Shown here one piece after another: positions 35,096 through 44,072 of a stretch of DNA of 64,000 bases (position 1 is its first letter; each line of letters begins with the position of its first letter). The translations under genes were made by a program, and so were the position numbers. Location: NCBI RefSeq assembly GCF_004784475.1, contig NZ_SRRT01000004.1:186001-250000 (forward strand), written 5' to 3'. The notes under the pieces are model-generated. The model was not told the origin of the DNA and made no database searches. It saw only the letters and a list, made by a program, of their open reading frames with translations. Source of the stretch: Streptomyces bauhiniae (lineage in GTDB: Bacteria > Actinomycetota > Actinomycetes > Streptomycetales > Streptomycetaceae).

Positions 35096-36115
35096 TCAGG
35101 CGTTGACGGCGGGGATCACCTTCGAGCCGTAGGCGTCGATGGTGGCCTCCTGCGCGTCGTGCATGTCGTACACCGCGAACTGGTCGACGCCCAGGGCCCG
35201 GAGCGCGTTCAGCTTCTCGATGTGGGCCTCGACCGGGCCGATCAGGCAGAAGCGGTCCACGATCTCGTCGGGTACGAACTGGGTGTCGGGGTTGCCGCTG
35301 CGTCCGTGGTGGGCGTAGTCGTAGCCCTCGCGGGCCTTGATGTAGTCGGTGAGTTCGTCCGGGATCTGCGCGGAGTGCTCGCCGTAGCGGGAGACGAGGT
35401 CGGCGACGTGGTTGCCGACCATGCCGCCGAACCAGCGGCACTGTTCGCGGGCGTGGGCGAGCGCCTCGGGCGAGTCGTCGTCGGTGACGTAGGCGGGGGC
35501 GGCCACGCAGATGGTGACCTCGTCGGGGTCGCGGCCGGCGGCGACGGCGGCGTCCTTGACGGCCTTGACCATGAACTCGGTGAGGTAGAGGTCGGCGAGC
35601 TGGAGGATGAAGCCGTCGGCCTCCTCGCCGGTCATCTTCAGCGCCTTGGGCCCGTACGCGGCCATCCAGACGGGGAGTTCGGCGCCCGGCTTCACCCAGG
35701 GCAGCCGGATCGGGGTGCCGCCGAGGTCGGTCTCCTCGCCCCGGCCGAGGGCGCGGATGACCTTCATGGCCTCGCTGATCCGGGCGAGCGTGTTGGGCTT
35801 GCGGCCCGCGACGCGCATCGCGGAGTCGCCGCGCCCGATGCCGCAGACCGTGCGGTTGCCGTACATGTCGTTGAGGGTGGCGAAGGTGGAGGCGGTGACC
35901 TCCCAGGTGCGGGTGCCGGGGTTGGTGACCATCGGGCCGACGGTGAGCCGGTCGGTCTGGGCCAGGATCTGGCTGTAGATGACGAACGGCTCCTGCCAGA
36001 GCACGGCCGAGTCGAAGGTCCAGCCGTAGGTGAAGCCGTTGCGCTCGGCCCGCTTCATCAGGTCGACGACGCGGGAGGCGGGCGGGTCGGTCTGGAGTAC
36101 GAGACCGAAGTCCAT
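35096..36115 (-). CDS. LLM-class F420-dependent oxidoreductase (CPS_4043/TIGR03842-like)
   Basis: A 339-residue luciferase-like TIM-barrel protein. The start MDFGLVLQTDPPASRVVDL, the block VGPMVTNPGTRTWEVTASTF and GNRTVCGIGRGDSAMRV are characteristic of the LLM subfamily seen next to dihydropyrimidinase genes. The coenzyme is expected to be F420 or FMN. It lies 11 bases downstream of the dihydropyrimidinase gene and must be cotranscribed. Since no dihydropyrimidine dehydrogenase (PreT/PreA) gene is present in the locus, it could supply the redox step on the pyrimidine or hydantoin ring. That is inference. Confidence 0.88.
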   Translation of the reverse strand: MDFGLVLQTDPPASRVVDLMKRAERNGFTYGWTFDSAVLWQEPFVIYSQILAQTDRLTVGPMVTNPGTRTWEVTASTFATLNDMYGNRTVCGIGRGDSAMRVAGRKPNTLARISEAMKVIRALGRGEETDLGGTPIRLPWVKPGAELPVWMAAYGPKALKMTGEEADGFILQLADLYLTEFMVKAVKDAAVAAGRDPDEVTICVAAPAYVTDDDSPEALAHAREQCRWFGGMVGNHVADLVSRYGEHSAQIPDELTDYIKAREGYDYAHHGRSGNPDTQFVPDEIVDRFCLIGPVEAHIEKLNALRALGVDQFAVYDMHDAQEATIDAYGSKVIPAVNA

Positions 36116-36126
36116 GGGCACCACTC

Positions 36127-37530
36127 CTAGTTGAGGTACTGACAGGTGGAGCGCGGGGTGTAGACGCCGTGCCCGGCATGGCCGGTGTACTCCCGCTCGG
36201 TGATCACGGGGACGCCGCGCGAGAGGACCGTCTCGACCCGGCCGGTGATCCGCTTGCCCTCGTACGCCGAGTAGTCGACGTTCATGTGGTGCGTCTCGGC
36301 CGAGATGACCTGCTCGGCGTGCGGGTCGTAGATCACCACGTCGGCGTCGGCGCCGGGGGCGATGGTGCCCTTCTTCGGGTACATGCCGAACATGCGGGCC
36401 GGGGTGGCGCACGCGATCTCGATCCAGCGGCGGCGCGAGATGTGGCCCTCGACCACGGCCTGGTGGAGGAGGTCCATGCGGTTCTCCACGCCCGGCATCC
36501 CGTTGGGGATCTTGGAGAAGTCGCCCCGGCCCAGCTCCTTCTGGCCCGAGAAGCAGAACGGGCAGTGGTCGGTGGAGACCACCTGGAGGTCGTTGGTGCG
36601 CAGGCCGCGCCAGAGGGCGGCCTGGTGCTCGCGGGGCCGCAGCGGGGTGCTGCACACGTACTTGGCGCCCTCGAAGTCCGGCTCGGCGAGGTTGTCGGTG
36701 GACAGGAAGAGGTACTGCGGGCAGGTCTCGCCGAAGACGTTCAGCCCCTCGTCGCGGGCCCGGGTCAGCTCGGCCACCGCCTCCTGCGCCGAGACGTGCA
36801 CCACGTACAGCGGCGCGCCGGCGACCTGGGCCAGCTTGATCGCGCGGTGGGTGGCCTCGGCCTCCAGCAGGGCCTTGCGGACCTCGCCGTGGTAGCGGGG
36901 GTCGGTCTCGCCGCGGGCGAGGGCCTGCTCGACCAGGACGTCGATGGCGATGCCGTTCTCGGCGTGCATCATGATCAGCCCGCCGTTCTCGGCGGCGCGC
37001 TGCATGGCGCGGAGGATCTGGCCGTCGTCGGAGTAGAAGACGCCCGGGTAGGCCATGAACTGCTTGAACGAGGTCACACCCTCCTCGACCAGCAGGTCCA
37101 TCTCCTTGAGCGTCTCCTGGTTCACATCGGAGACGATCATGTGGAAGCCGTAGTCGATGGCGCAGTTGCCCTCGGCCTTCTGGTGCCAGGCGTCCAGGCC
37201 CTCGCGCAGGGTGCCGCCGACGTTCTGGATGGCGAAGTCCACGATGGTGGTGGTGCCGCCCCAGGCGGCGGCGCGGGTGCCGGTCTCGAAGGTGTCGGCC
37301 GCGTAGGTGCCGCCGAACGGCATCTCCATGTGGGTGTGGCCGTCTACGCCGCCCGGGATGACGTACTTCCCGGTCGCGTCGATGGTCCGGTCCGCGGTGA
37401 ACGCCTCGGCGGCGGGGGTGCCGGAGGCGGCGAGGGCGGCGATTCGGCCGTCCTCGATCAGTACGTCGGCGTGGATCTCGTCGGAGGCGGTGATGAGGAG
37501 GCCGTTCCGGATTAGCGTGCGGCGGGACAT
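36127..37530 (-). CDS. hydA: Dihydropyrimidinase/hydantoinase
   Basis: A 467-residue cyclic amidohydrolase that opens dihydrouracil or hydantoins to N-carbamoyl amino acids. The binuclear zinc site is complete: His65 and His67 (DGHTHMEM), carbamylated Lys156 (SFKQFMAYPG), His189 (MMHAEN), His245 (VVHVSA) and Asp321 (STDHCPF). The length is normal. It sits between the first carbamoyl-amide hydrolase and the LLM oxidoreductase, all on the minus strand, which fits successive steps of reductive pyrimidine degradation. Confidence 0.95.
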   Translation of the reverse strand: MSRRTLIRNGLLITASDEIHADVLIEDGRIAALAASGTPAAEAFTADRTIDATGKYVIPGGVDGHTHMEMPFGGTYAADTFETGTRAAAWGGTTTIVDFAIQNVGGTLREGLDAWHQKAEGNCAIDYGFHMIVSDVNQETLKEMDLLVEEGVTSFKQFMAYPGVFYSDDGQILRAMQRAAENGGLIMMHAENGIAIDVLVEQALARGETDPRYHGEVRKALLEAEATHRAIKLAQVAGAPLYVVHVSAQEAVAELTRARDEGLNVFGETCPQYLFLSTDNLAEPDFEGAKYVCSTPLRPREHQAALWRGLRTNDLQVVSTDHCPFCFSGQKELGRGDFSKIPNGMPGVENRMDLLHQAVVEGHISRRRWIEIACATPARMFGMYPKKGTIAPGADADVVIYDPHAEQVISAETHHMNVDYSAYEGKRITGRVETVLSRGVPVITEREYTGHAGHGVYTPRSTCQYLN

Positions 37531-37617
37531 GGGGTCCTCTCCTTCGTGGTCTGCTGCGGGTTCGCTGTGGCTGGTCGCGCAGTTCCCCGCGCCCCTGAAT
37601 ACCGCTCGCCGGCGTTT

Positions 37618-38460
37618 CTACGGCGCCGTCAGCGGCGTGTACGCACCCGGCTCGCGGTCCCTGTAGAACTGCCAGCGGTCGCGGACCTCGCGGAGCTTGG
37701 CCATGTCGAGGTCGCGGACGACGAGTTCGGTCTCCTTGTCGCTGGCGACCTCGCCGACGAACTGGGCCTCGGGGTCCACGAAGTATGTGGTGCCGTAGAA
37801 GTCGTTGTCGCCCAGGTCCTCCACGCCGACCCGGTTGATGGCGCCGACGAAGTACTCGTTGGCGACGGCCGCCGCCGGCTGCTCCAACTGCCAGAGGTAG
37901 CGGGAGAGTCCGCGCGAGGTGGCCGAGGGGTTGAAGACGATCTCGGCACCGGCCAGGCCCAACGCCCGCCAGCCTTCCGGGAAGTGGCGGTCGTAGCAGA
38001 TGTAGACGCCGATCCGGCCGACGGCGGTGTCGAAGACGGGCCAGCCGCTGTTGCCGGGACGGAAGTAGAACTTCTCCCAGAATCCCTGGACTTGGGGGAT
38101 GTGGGTCTTGCGGTACTTGCCGAGGTAGGAGCCGTCCGCGTCGATCACGGCGGCGGTGTTGTAGAGGACGCCGGGCTGCTCCTCCTCGTACATGGGCAGT
38201 ACCAGGACGATGCCCAGTTCCTTCGCCAGCGCCTGGAAGCGGCGGACGGTGGGACCCTCGGGGATCTGCTCGGCGTACTCGTAGAACGCCTTGTCCTGCA
38301 CCTGGCAGAAGTAGGGGCCGTAGAACAGCTCCTGGAAGCAGAGGACTTGGGCGCCCTGGGCGGCGGCGTCGCGGGCCGCCTGCTCGTGCACCTGGATCAT
38401 GGATTCCTTGTCGCCCGTCCAGGCCGTCTGGAAGAGGGCGGCGCGGATCACTCGGCTCAT
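37618..38460 (-). CDS. Nitrilase-superfamily beta-ureidopropionase/N-carbamoyl amidohydrolase (copy 1)
   Basis: A 280-residue carbon-nitrogen hydrolase. The catalytic triad is Glu44 (CFQELF), Lys118 (KYRKTHIP) and Cys155 (ICYDRHFPEG). The surrounding sequence is that of beta-alanine synthase or N-carbamoylputrescine amidase, which remove CO2 and NH3 from N-carbamoyl amines. It is the first gene of the leftward block and the upstream interval carries two pairs of direct repeats. A close paralogue lies at 41487-42329. Confidence 0.93.
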   Translation of the reverse strand: MSRVIRAALFQTAWTGDKESMIQVHEQAARDAAAQGAQVLCFQELFYGPYFCQVQDKAFYEYAEQIPEGPTVRRFQALAKELGIVLVLPMYEEEQPGVLYNTAAVIDADGSYLGKYRKTHIPQVQGFWEKFYFRPGNSGWPVFDTAVGRIGVYICYDRHFPEGWRALGLAGAEIVFNPSATSRGLSRYLWQLEQPAAAVANEYFVGAINRVGVEDLGDNDFYGTTYFVDPEAQFVGEVASDKETELVVRDLDMAKLREVRDRWQFYRDREPGAYTPLTAP

Positions 38461-38521
38461 CGGGACCTCCGGGTCGCTCGGTGTGCCAGAACACTAGGAA
38501 GGTTGAGCGGGCGGTTTGAGT

Positions 38522-38568
38522 GGCACGGTGTCACGTCTGCGGGGTGCGGGCGTGCCACCGTGTCACGT
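38522..38568. promoter_or_regulatory. Direct repeats upstream of the hydantoinase block (candidate PucR sites)
   Basis: GGCACGGTGTCACGT (38522-38536) and GCCACCGTGTCACGT (38554-38568) are 15-base direct repeats with two differences, spaced 32 bases apart (about three helical turns). A second direct repeat, CATGTTTCA, occurs at 38580-38588 and 38611-38619. They occupy the 156 bases between the PucR stop and the first nitrilase gene, the right place for operators of the leftward operon. Confidence 0.6.
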
Positions 38569-38616
38569 TGTACCGAGAGCATGTTTCACCGCCGTTTTCG
38601 CAGGTCGTGGCATGTT

Positions 38617-40194
38617 TCAGCCCTGTTGCGCGTCATGCGCGAGGAGTGCGATGTGCACGGAGGCAGCCTGTTCGAAGTCGTCCAGGTCGATCCCGAGCCG
38701 CGCCTGTATGGCCTCAAGCCGGCGGTACAGCGCGGGCCGGGAGACGTGGTGGAGCTGGGCGGTGCGGGACTTGTTGCGGCCGGTCGCCAGGTAGGTGCGC
38801 AGCACGTCCAGCAGCTCCCCCTCGCCACCGCACAGCAGGCCGTCCAGCTCGCGTTCGGCGAAGGACTGCACCTGGGGGTCGTCGCGCAGCAGCCGGATCA
38901 GCCCGCGCAGATGAACGTCCCGCAGCCGTACCACGGCCGGCCGGTCCAGGGCGGCCCCGGCGACCGCGTCGGCGACGTGCCGGGCCTCGCGCAGCCCGGC
39001 GGGCACGTCGTCCCAGCAGGTGCGCGGGTCGGCGGCGGCGACCACCGCGTCCGGCAGCTCCGGGGTGCGCAGCCGGGCGGCGAGACGGCCGGTGAGCGCC
39101 TCGGCGTCCTGGTCGCGGGCGAGGCTGAGCAGTACGGCGGTCGCCCCGTCGGCCAGCTCCGCGACCAGCCCGGTCAGGCCCAGCGTGCGCAGCACCCGGT
39201 CGAGCCGCTCGGGCTCGGCGCCGGGCACGACCAGCGGCACGAACGTACGCCGGTTGACGGGGAGTCCGGCCGCGCGCGCCCTGGGCAGCAGATGCCGGGC
39301 CGGTACGGTCCCGGAGGCGAGGTCGGTCAGCAGGCCGTGCGCGGACTGCTCCTCCCAGGTGCGGCCCGAGGCGCCGCCGAGCATCCGGTGCAGCACCAGC
39401 GCCTCGGCGGCCCGGTCCGCGAGCAGGCGCCCGGTGGCCGAGTCGCCCCGGTAGCCGCACAGCAGCAGCCGGCCCCAGCGCTCCCCGCGCCCGCCCAGCT
39501 CGGCACGTACCCAGCCGTCGCCCTCGCTGCCTCCGGCCTGGCGGGCGATCCGCTCCCAGTCACGCAGCACGTCGTCCACGGCGGACCGCTCCCCCGCCGT
39601 GGCGAGGACCCGGTGCGCGAGGTTGGTGAGGACGACCGGGCACCCGGAGTGCTGCGCGACCTCGTCCAGCAGGCGTTGCAGCGGGGCGCCGGAGGTGATC
39701 AGCGCGGTGAGGCTCGTCCGGACGGCCTCGGAGAGGCTGACGGCGGCGAACTTCGCCCGTACGAGCCGGGATTGGACCTCTTCGGTGAGTTCGGCGAACG
39801 GGAACGGCCGGTGCAGCACGACCAGCGGCAGCCCGCACCGCTCGGCGGCCCGGCGCATCACCTCGGGCGGCGTGGGAAAGGCGCGGCCGAGCCCGAGGAC
39901 GACGGCGGCGGCCTCCGCCCGGTGCAGCGACTGGATGTACGCGGCCTGCTTGGCCTCGTCCCCGGCGAGCAGCACCCCGGTGGTGAGTACCATCTCGCCG
40001 CCGGTGAGCATCACGCCCACGTCGGCGGCCTCGGCCACGTGCACCCAGCGCACCGCCCGGTCGAGCCCGTCGGCCCCGGCCACCACCTCGGGCTCCCCGG
40101 CCAGCACCCGCTCCAGCGTGAGCACCTGCCGGACGGACAGGGCCGGTTCCTCCGGCCCCCACGACGTGTGCCGGAACTCCGAGGTCATGGTCAT
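38617..40194 (-). CDS. PucR-family transcriptional regulator
   Basis: A 525-residue regulator with the three-part PucR architecture: an N-terminal PucR domain (LSVRQVLTLERVLAGEPEVV to about residue 140), a central GGDEF-like region and a C-terminal helix-turn-helix (LLDVLRTYLATGRNKSRTAQ followed by HVSRPALYRRLEAIQARLG). PucR proteins control purine, allantoin or pyrimidine use. The ATG at 40194 has AGGAGG 8 bases upstream. It follows the aminotransferase by 12 bases, so it belongs to the nitrilase 2-aminotransferase operon, and lies just upstream of the hydantoinase block it probably controls. Confidence 0.93.
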   Translation of the reverse strand: MTMTSEFRHTSWGPEEPALSVRQVLTLERVLAGEPEVVAGADGLDRAVRWVHVAEAADVGVMLTGGEMVLTTGVLLAGDEAKQAAYIQSLHRAEAAAVVLGLGRAFPTPPEVMRRAAERCGLPLVVLHRPFPFAELTEEVQSRLVRAKFAAVSLSEAVRTSLTALITSGAPLQRLLDEVAQHSGCPVVLTNLAHRVLATAGERSAVDDVLRDWERIARQAGGSEGDGWVRAELGGRGERWGRLLLCGYRGDSATGRLLADRAAEALVLHRMLGGASGRTWEEQSAHGLLTDLASGTVPARHLLPRARAAGLPVNRRTFVPLVVPGAEPERLDRVLRTLGLTGLVAELADGATAVLLSLARDQDAEALTGRLAARLRTPELPDAVVAAADPRTCWDDVPAGLREARHVADAVAGAALDRPAVVRLRDVHLRGLIRLLRDDPQVQSFAERELDGLLCGGEGELLDVLRTYLATGRNKSRTAQLHHVSRPALYRRLEAIQARLGIDLDDFEQAASVHIALLAHDAQQG

Positions 40195-40206
40195 CGGCGG
40201 TACCTC

Positions 40207-41490
40207 CTAGTACGTGCTCCTCAGCGCGTCCCCGAGGATCGCCGCGCCTTCCTCGGCCTCCGCGACGGTGAGCGTCAGCGGTGGGGCGATGCGCAGGGCG
40301 CTGGTGTTGTGGCCGCCGCCCTTGCCGATGAGCAGGCCGTTGCGGCGGGCCGCTTCCAGGACGGCGGCGGCCGCTGCCGGGTCGGCCTCGTCGGTGCCCG
40401 GCTTGACCAGCTCGATGCCGATCATCAGCCCCCGGCCGCGCACCTCGCGGACGCCGGGCAGCCCGGCGGTGACCCCGCGCAGCAGCTCGATGAGCAGGCC
40501 GCCGACCCGGCGGGCGTTGCCCTGGAGGTCGTGTTCGAGGTGGTAGCCGAGGTTGGCGAGCCCGGCGGCCATGGTGATCTGGGTGCCGCCGAAGGTGGAG
40601 ATGCTGTTGGCGTCGATGCAGTTCATGATCTCGGCGCGGGCGATCACCCCGCCGATGGACATGCCGTTGCCGATGCCCTTGGCGAACGTGACGATGTCCG
40701 GCGGGCCGTTGCGGTCGTGGGCCTGCCAGCCCCAGAAGTGCTCGCCGGTGCGGCCCCAGCCGGTCTGGACCTCGTCGGAGATCCACAAAATGCCGTGCTC
40801 GTCGAGGACTTCCTTGAACGCCGCGTACAGCCCGTCGGGCGGGGAGGTGAAGCCGCCGACGCCCTGGATGGGCTCGGCGATCAGCGCGACCGGGGGCCGG
40901 GTCTGGCCGAGGAGGTCGCGCAGGTCGGCCACGCAGGCGTCGATGAAGGCACGGTCGTCCAGCCCGGCGTACGGGCCACGGGTGCGGACGCCGCCGTGCA
41001 CGTACAGGGTCTGGAGCGGGGAGAGGGAGGTCGGGGACCAGGTGCGGTTGCCGGTGATGCCGACCGCGCCGAAGGACCGGCCGTGGTAGCTGTTGCGCAT
41101 CGCCACGACGGTGTTGCCCTGGCGGTAGGTGGTGGCGAGCAGCATCGCCGTGTCGTTGGCCTCGGTGCCGGAGGTGGTGAAGAAGACCCGCGCGTCCGGG
41201 ATGCCGCTCACCATGGCGACGCGCTCGGCCAGTTCGACCATCGGGCGGTTGAGGTAGAGGGTCGAGGAGTGGATGATCCGCCCGGCCTGCTCGGTCACCG
41301 CCTTGGTGACTTCGGGCAGCGCGTGCGCGGTCATGGTCGTGAGGATGCCGCCGAAGAAGTCCAGGTACCGGTTGCCCTGGGCGTCCCAGACGTGCCGGCC
41401 CTCACCGTGGGTGATCTCCAGCGGGTCGTCGTAGTAGAGCGCGAGCCAGTCGGGCATGACGCCCCGGTGGCGGGCGTACAGGTCGTTCAC
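40207..41490 (-). CDS. Class III aminotransferase (beta-alanine or omega-amino acid type)
   Basis: A 427-residue PLP enzyme of aminotransferase class III. The cofactor residues are visible: SGTEANDTAML, Asp239 in WISDEVQTGWGRTGEHFWG and the Schiff-base Lys271 in VTFAKGIGNG. The subgroup is that of AGXT2-like or beta-alanine:2-oxo acid aminotransferases, which would remove the amino group from beta-alanine or beta-aminoisobutyrate released by the upstream hydrolase. The GTG start overlaps the stop of nitrilase copy 2 by GTGA, so the two are coupled. Confidence 0.92.
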   Translation of the reverse strand: MNDLYARHRGVMPDWLALYYDDPLEITHGEGRHVWDAQGNRYLDFFGGILTTMTAHALPEVTKAVTEQAGRIIHSSTLYLNRPMVELAERVAMVSGIPDARVFFTTSGTEANDTAMLLATTYRQGNTVVAMRNSYHGRSFGAVGITGNRTWSPTSLSPLQTLYVHGGVRTRGPYAGLDDRAFIDACVADLRDLLGQTRPPVALIAEPIQGVGGFTSPPDGLYAAFKEVLDEHGILWISDEVQTGWGRTGEHFWGWQAHDRNGPPDIVTFAKGIGNGMSIGGVIARAEIMNCIDANSISTFGGTQITMAAGLANLGYHLEHDLQGNARRVGGLLIELLRGVTAGLPGVREVRGRGLMIGIELVKPGTDEADPAAAAAVLEAARRNGLLIGKGGGHNTSALRIAPPLTLTVAEAEEGAAILGDALRSTY

Positions 41491-42329
41491 GGGTTCACCA
41501 GCCCCTCGTAGGCGTCGGGACGGCGGTCGCGGTAGAACGCCCACTGCTGCCGGACCTCGTCGATGAGGTCGAAGTCCAGGTCGCGCACGAGGAGTTCCTC
41601 GGTCTTGTCGTCCCCGACCTCACCGACGAACTGGCCGCGCGGGTCCACGAAGTACGACGTGCCGTAGAAGTCGTTGTCGCCGTACTCCTCCTGGCCGACC
41701 CGGTTGATGGCGGCGACGAAGTACTCGTTGGCGACGGCCGCGGCGGGCTGCTCCAACTGCCAGAGGTGGGCGGAGAGTCCGCGGTGGGTGGCGGACGGGT
41801 TGTAGACCAACTGGGCGCCATTGAGGCCCAGTTGTCGCCAGCCCTCGGGGAAGTGGCGGTCGTAGCAGATGTAGACGCCGACCTTGCCGACCGCCGTGTC
41901 GAAGACGGGCCAGCCGAGGTTGCCGGGTTTGAAGTAGTACTTCTCCCAGAAGCCCTTGACCTGCGGGATGTGGTGCTTGCGGTACTTGCCGAGGTAGCTG
42001 CCGTCCGCGTCGATCACGGCTGCGGTGTTGTAGTAGAACCCGGAGCCGTCGACCTCGAAGACCGGGACGACGATCACCATGCCGGTCTCGCGGGCCAGCT
42101 CCCGCATCCGGGTCACGGTCGGGCCGTCCGGTACGGGTTCCGCCCAGCGGTAGTGCTCGGGCTCCTGCACCTGGCAGAAGTAGGGGGCGTTGAAGACTTC
42201 CTGGAACCCGATGATCTTCGCGCCCTGGCGCGCGGCCTCGCGGGCGTACTCCTCGTGCTTCTCGATCATGGACTCGGTGTCGCCGGTCCAGGTGGCCTGA
42301 ACCAGTGCGGCACGTACGACGTTGGCCAT
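41487..42329 (-). CDS. Nitrilase-superfamily beta-ureidopropionase/N-carbamoyl amidohydrolase (copy 2)
   Basis: A 280-residue paralogue of the protein at 37618-38460, colinear without gaps and with the same triad (Glu44, Lys118, Cys155). Differences cluster around residues 45-95 (FNAPYFCQVQEPEHYRWAEP here), near the expected substrate entrance. It is first in the operon nitrilase-aminotransferase-PucR, with an inverted repeat upstream. Having two copies under separate promoters suggests different N-carbamoyl substrates or conditions. Confidence 0.93.
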   Translation of the reverse strand: MANVVRAALVQATWTGDTESMIEKHEEYAREAARQGAKIIGFQEVFNAPYFCQVQEPEHYRWAEPVPDGPTVTRMRELARETGMVIVVPVFEVDGSGFYYNTAAVIDADGSYLGKYRKHHIPQVKGFWEKYYFKPGNLGWPVFDTAVGKVGVYICYDRHFPEGWRQLGLNGAQLVYNPSATHRGLSAHLWQLEQPAAAVANEYFVAAINRVGQEEYGDNDFYGTSYFVDPRGQFVGEVGDDKTEELLVRDLDFDLIDEVRQQWAFYRDRRPDAYEGLVNP

Positions 42330-42357
42330 GAGCTGCTCCTTCGACGCGGCGTCCGAG

Positions 42358-42388
42358 CCTCTACGCCCGTAGAAACAGGCCGTAGAGG
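42358..42388. promoter_or_regulatory. Inverted repeat upstream of nitrilase copy 2
   Basis: CCTCTACG (42358-42365) and CGTAGAGG (42381-42388) form a perfect 8-bp inverted repeat with a 15-base spacer. A third CGTAG at 42368-42372 makes an inner CTACG-CC-CGTAG palindrome. It lies 29-59 bases upstream of the gene start, a typical operator position. It does not share sequence with the 38522-38568 repeats. Confidence 0.6.
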
Positions 42389-42486
42389 GACGAAAGTAAG
42401 CCTCTTGGACGCCCTTGCCAAGACCATCGTCACCAACCCGCTGATTCGGTCCCGATTCACACCCCTGCGGGTGAGCGGGCTGCCGG

Positions 42487-43983
42487 TCAGGGGGTGATCC
42501 CGGCGGCGCGGAGTGCGTGGAGGAGGGCCCGGTGGTGGTCCTCGGAGACGTGCCGGGCGGCCTCCAGGAGGAGGGGGGTGAGGCGGTCGGGGTCGGGGGT
42601 GGCGAGGCGGGCGGCGTCCTCGGGGGTGCGGGTGCGGAGGGAGGCGTCGAGGAGGGTGCGGGCGTCGCGGGTACGGCCTTCTTCTTGGAGGCGCGCCACC
42701 GCGGCGCCGGTTTCCTCCGGAGGGCGGGCGGCGCCTTCGCGGAGCAGGCGGTGGGCTTCCTCGGGGCGGTCGGATGCCGTCAACGCCTGTACTGCGGCGA
42801 GTAGTTGCTCCGGGGGCAGGGCGGCGGCCTCCCAGCGGAGGGTGGTCCAGTCGGCGTGGGTGAGGGCGTCGGCGAGGAGGGGGAGGCGTACGGCGGGCCA
42901 GCGGGCGGCTTCCGCGAGGAGTGTGTACGCCTCACCGCTGCGGCCCCCGGCGCGGAGGGCGGCGAGGTGGGCGACGGCTTGGGCTACGGCTCGGTGGTCG
43001 TCGGGGTGGGGTACGGGGGTGGCTGCCTCCTCCCCCTCAATCTCGGCCTCGGCTCCGGCGAACCGGGCGCCCCGGAGGTCGGGGGTGTCCGGCGGAGCGC
43101 CGGGGAGGATCAGGGGTGCGGGGGTCTCGTCGTCCAGTCCGGCGAAACGGGCGCTGCCTCGGCGGCGTTTGCGAGGCTTGGAGGGGGCTTCGGTCGGGTG
43201 ATCACCGGATGCGGCCGGGCGGGCGTCGGCCGGGGCGCCGGGCGCGAAGTCGGACGTGGCCGCGTGGGGCGTACGGCCCGACGCCGCCTGGCCAGAGGCC
43301 CGCGCGGCGGCGTCGGCCCGGCCGCCCGGCGCGAAGTCGGGCGTGGCCGCGTAGTGGGCTCGCCCGGACGCCGCGTACTCAGCGCCTTCGGCCGGGGCGC
43401 CTGGCGCGAGGGCGGATGCGTCCGCGCGAGGGGTACGGCCGGGCGCCCCCTGCCCGGGGACCCGTGCGGCCGACGGCTCCGAGCGAGCCATCCGGGACAG
43501 CCGGTCCCGCAGCTCCGCACACCGAGCCGTCGCCCGGTGCCGGGCGTCCCGAGCCCAGGCCAGATCGACGCGGAGGGCCTCCGCCTCGGCCTCCGTCCTC
43601 GCCTCGGCGAGACGCTGGGCCAGCGCGGCCTCTCGTTCGTCCGCGTCATGGCGCTCGCGGAGGGTGGCATGAAGGCGCCGGTCCAGAGTCTCGCGGGCGC
43701 CGGGGCGGGCGTCGTACGCGACGAGGGCGGCCGCGTGCAGCGCGCGGGCCCGCTCGCGCTCGGCCAGCGCCGGCACGGTGCCGTACGCCGCCGCGAGGTC
43801 CCGCAGCAGCGCGTCGACCACGTCCCACGGAGGCACCTCGCGCCCCTCGCGGCAGGCGCGCATGCCGTCCGGATCGCGGTGCCAGAAGACCCCGCACCAG
43901 CCCGCGTTCTGGTCGAGGCGGGACAGGAGGCCGTCCAGGTAGGACCCGAACTCCCCTGCCACCGCCGTGAGTTGTTCCGCCAT
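42487..43983 (-). CDS. Hypothetical protein with coiled coil, low-complexity repeats and C-terminal helical repeats
   Basis: A 498-residue protein of no recognised family. Residues 1-80 include a WCGVFWHRDPDGMRACREG segment. About 80-170 is a charged Ala/Arg/Glu-rich helix, likely coiled coil. About 180-270 is low complexity with imperfect repeats of the form ASGRxxxAATxDFAPG. A basic patch KPRKRRRG follows, and the last 180 residues look like TPR-like helical repeats (AVAHLAALRAGGRSGEAYTL, AAVQALTASDRPEEAHRLLR). Streptomyces genomes carry similar proteins often labelled UL36-like, a low-complexity artefact. Cytoplasmic; function unknown. Confidence 0.7.
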   Translation of the reverse strand: MAEQLTAVAGEFGSYLDGLLSRLDQNAGWCGVFWHRDPDGMRACREGREVPPWDVVDALLRDLAAAYGTVPALAERERARALHAAALVAYDARPGARETLDRRLHATLRERHDADEREAALAQRLAEARTEAEAEALRVDLAWARDARHRATARCAELRDRLSRMARSEPSAARVPGQGAPGRTPRADASALAPGAPAEGAEYAASGRAHYAATPDFAPGGRADAAARASGQAASGRTPHAATSDFAPGAPADARPAASGDHPTEAPSKPRKRRRGSARFAGLDDETPAPLILPGAPPDTPDLRGARFAGAEAEIEGEEAATPVPHPDDHRAVAQAVAHLAALRAGGRSGEAYTLLAEAARWPAVRLPLLADALTHADWTTLRWEAAALPPEQLLAAVQALTASDRPEEAHRLLREGAARPPEETGAAVARLQEEGRTRDARTLLDASLRTRTPEDAARLATPDPDRLTPLLLEAARHVSEDHHRALLHALRAAGITP

Positions 43984-44072
43984 TCACCGGCCCCCGCCCG
44001 TTCGCCAGCACTGCGGGAGCCAGGCAACACCAGCCGTGTTACGGGCCTGCTACGCACGGTTTGCGGAACGGC

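Noticed and set aside
43200..43480. Coding sequence on the plus strand with Arg/Pro-rich repeats
   Set aside because: The repeats belong to the minus-strand 498-residue protein; the plus-strand translation is a GC-skew shadow.
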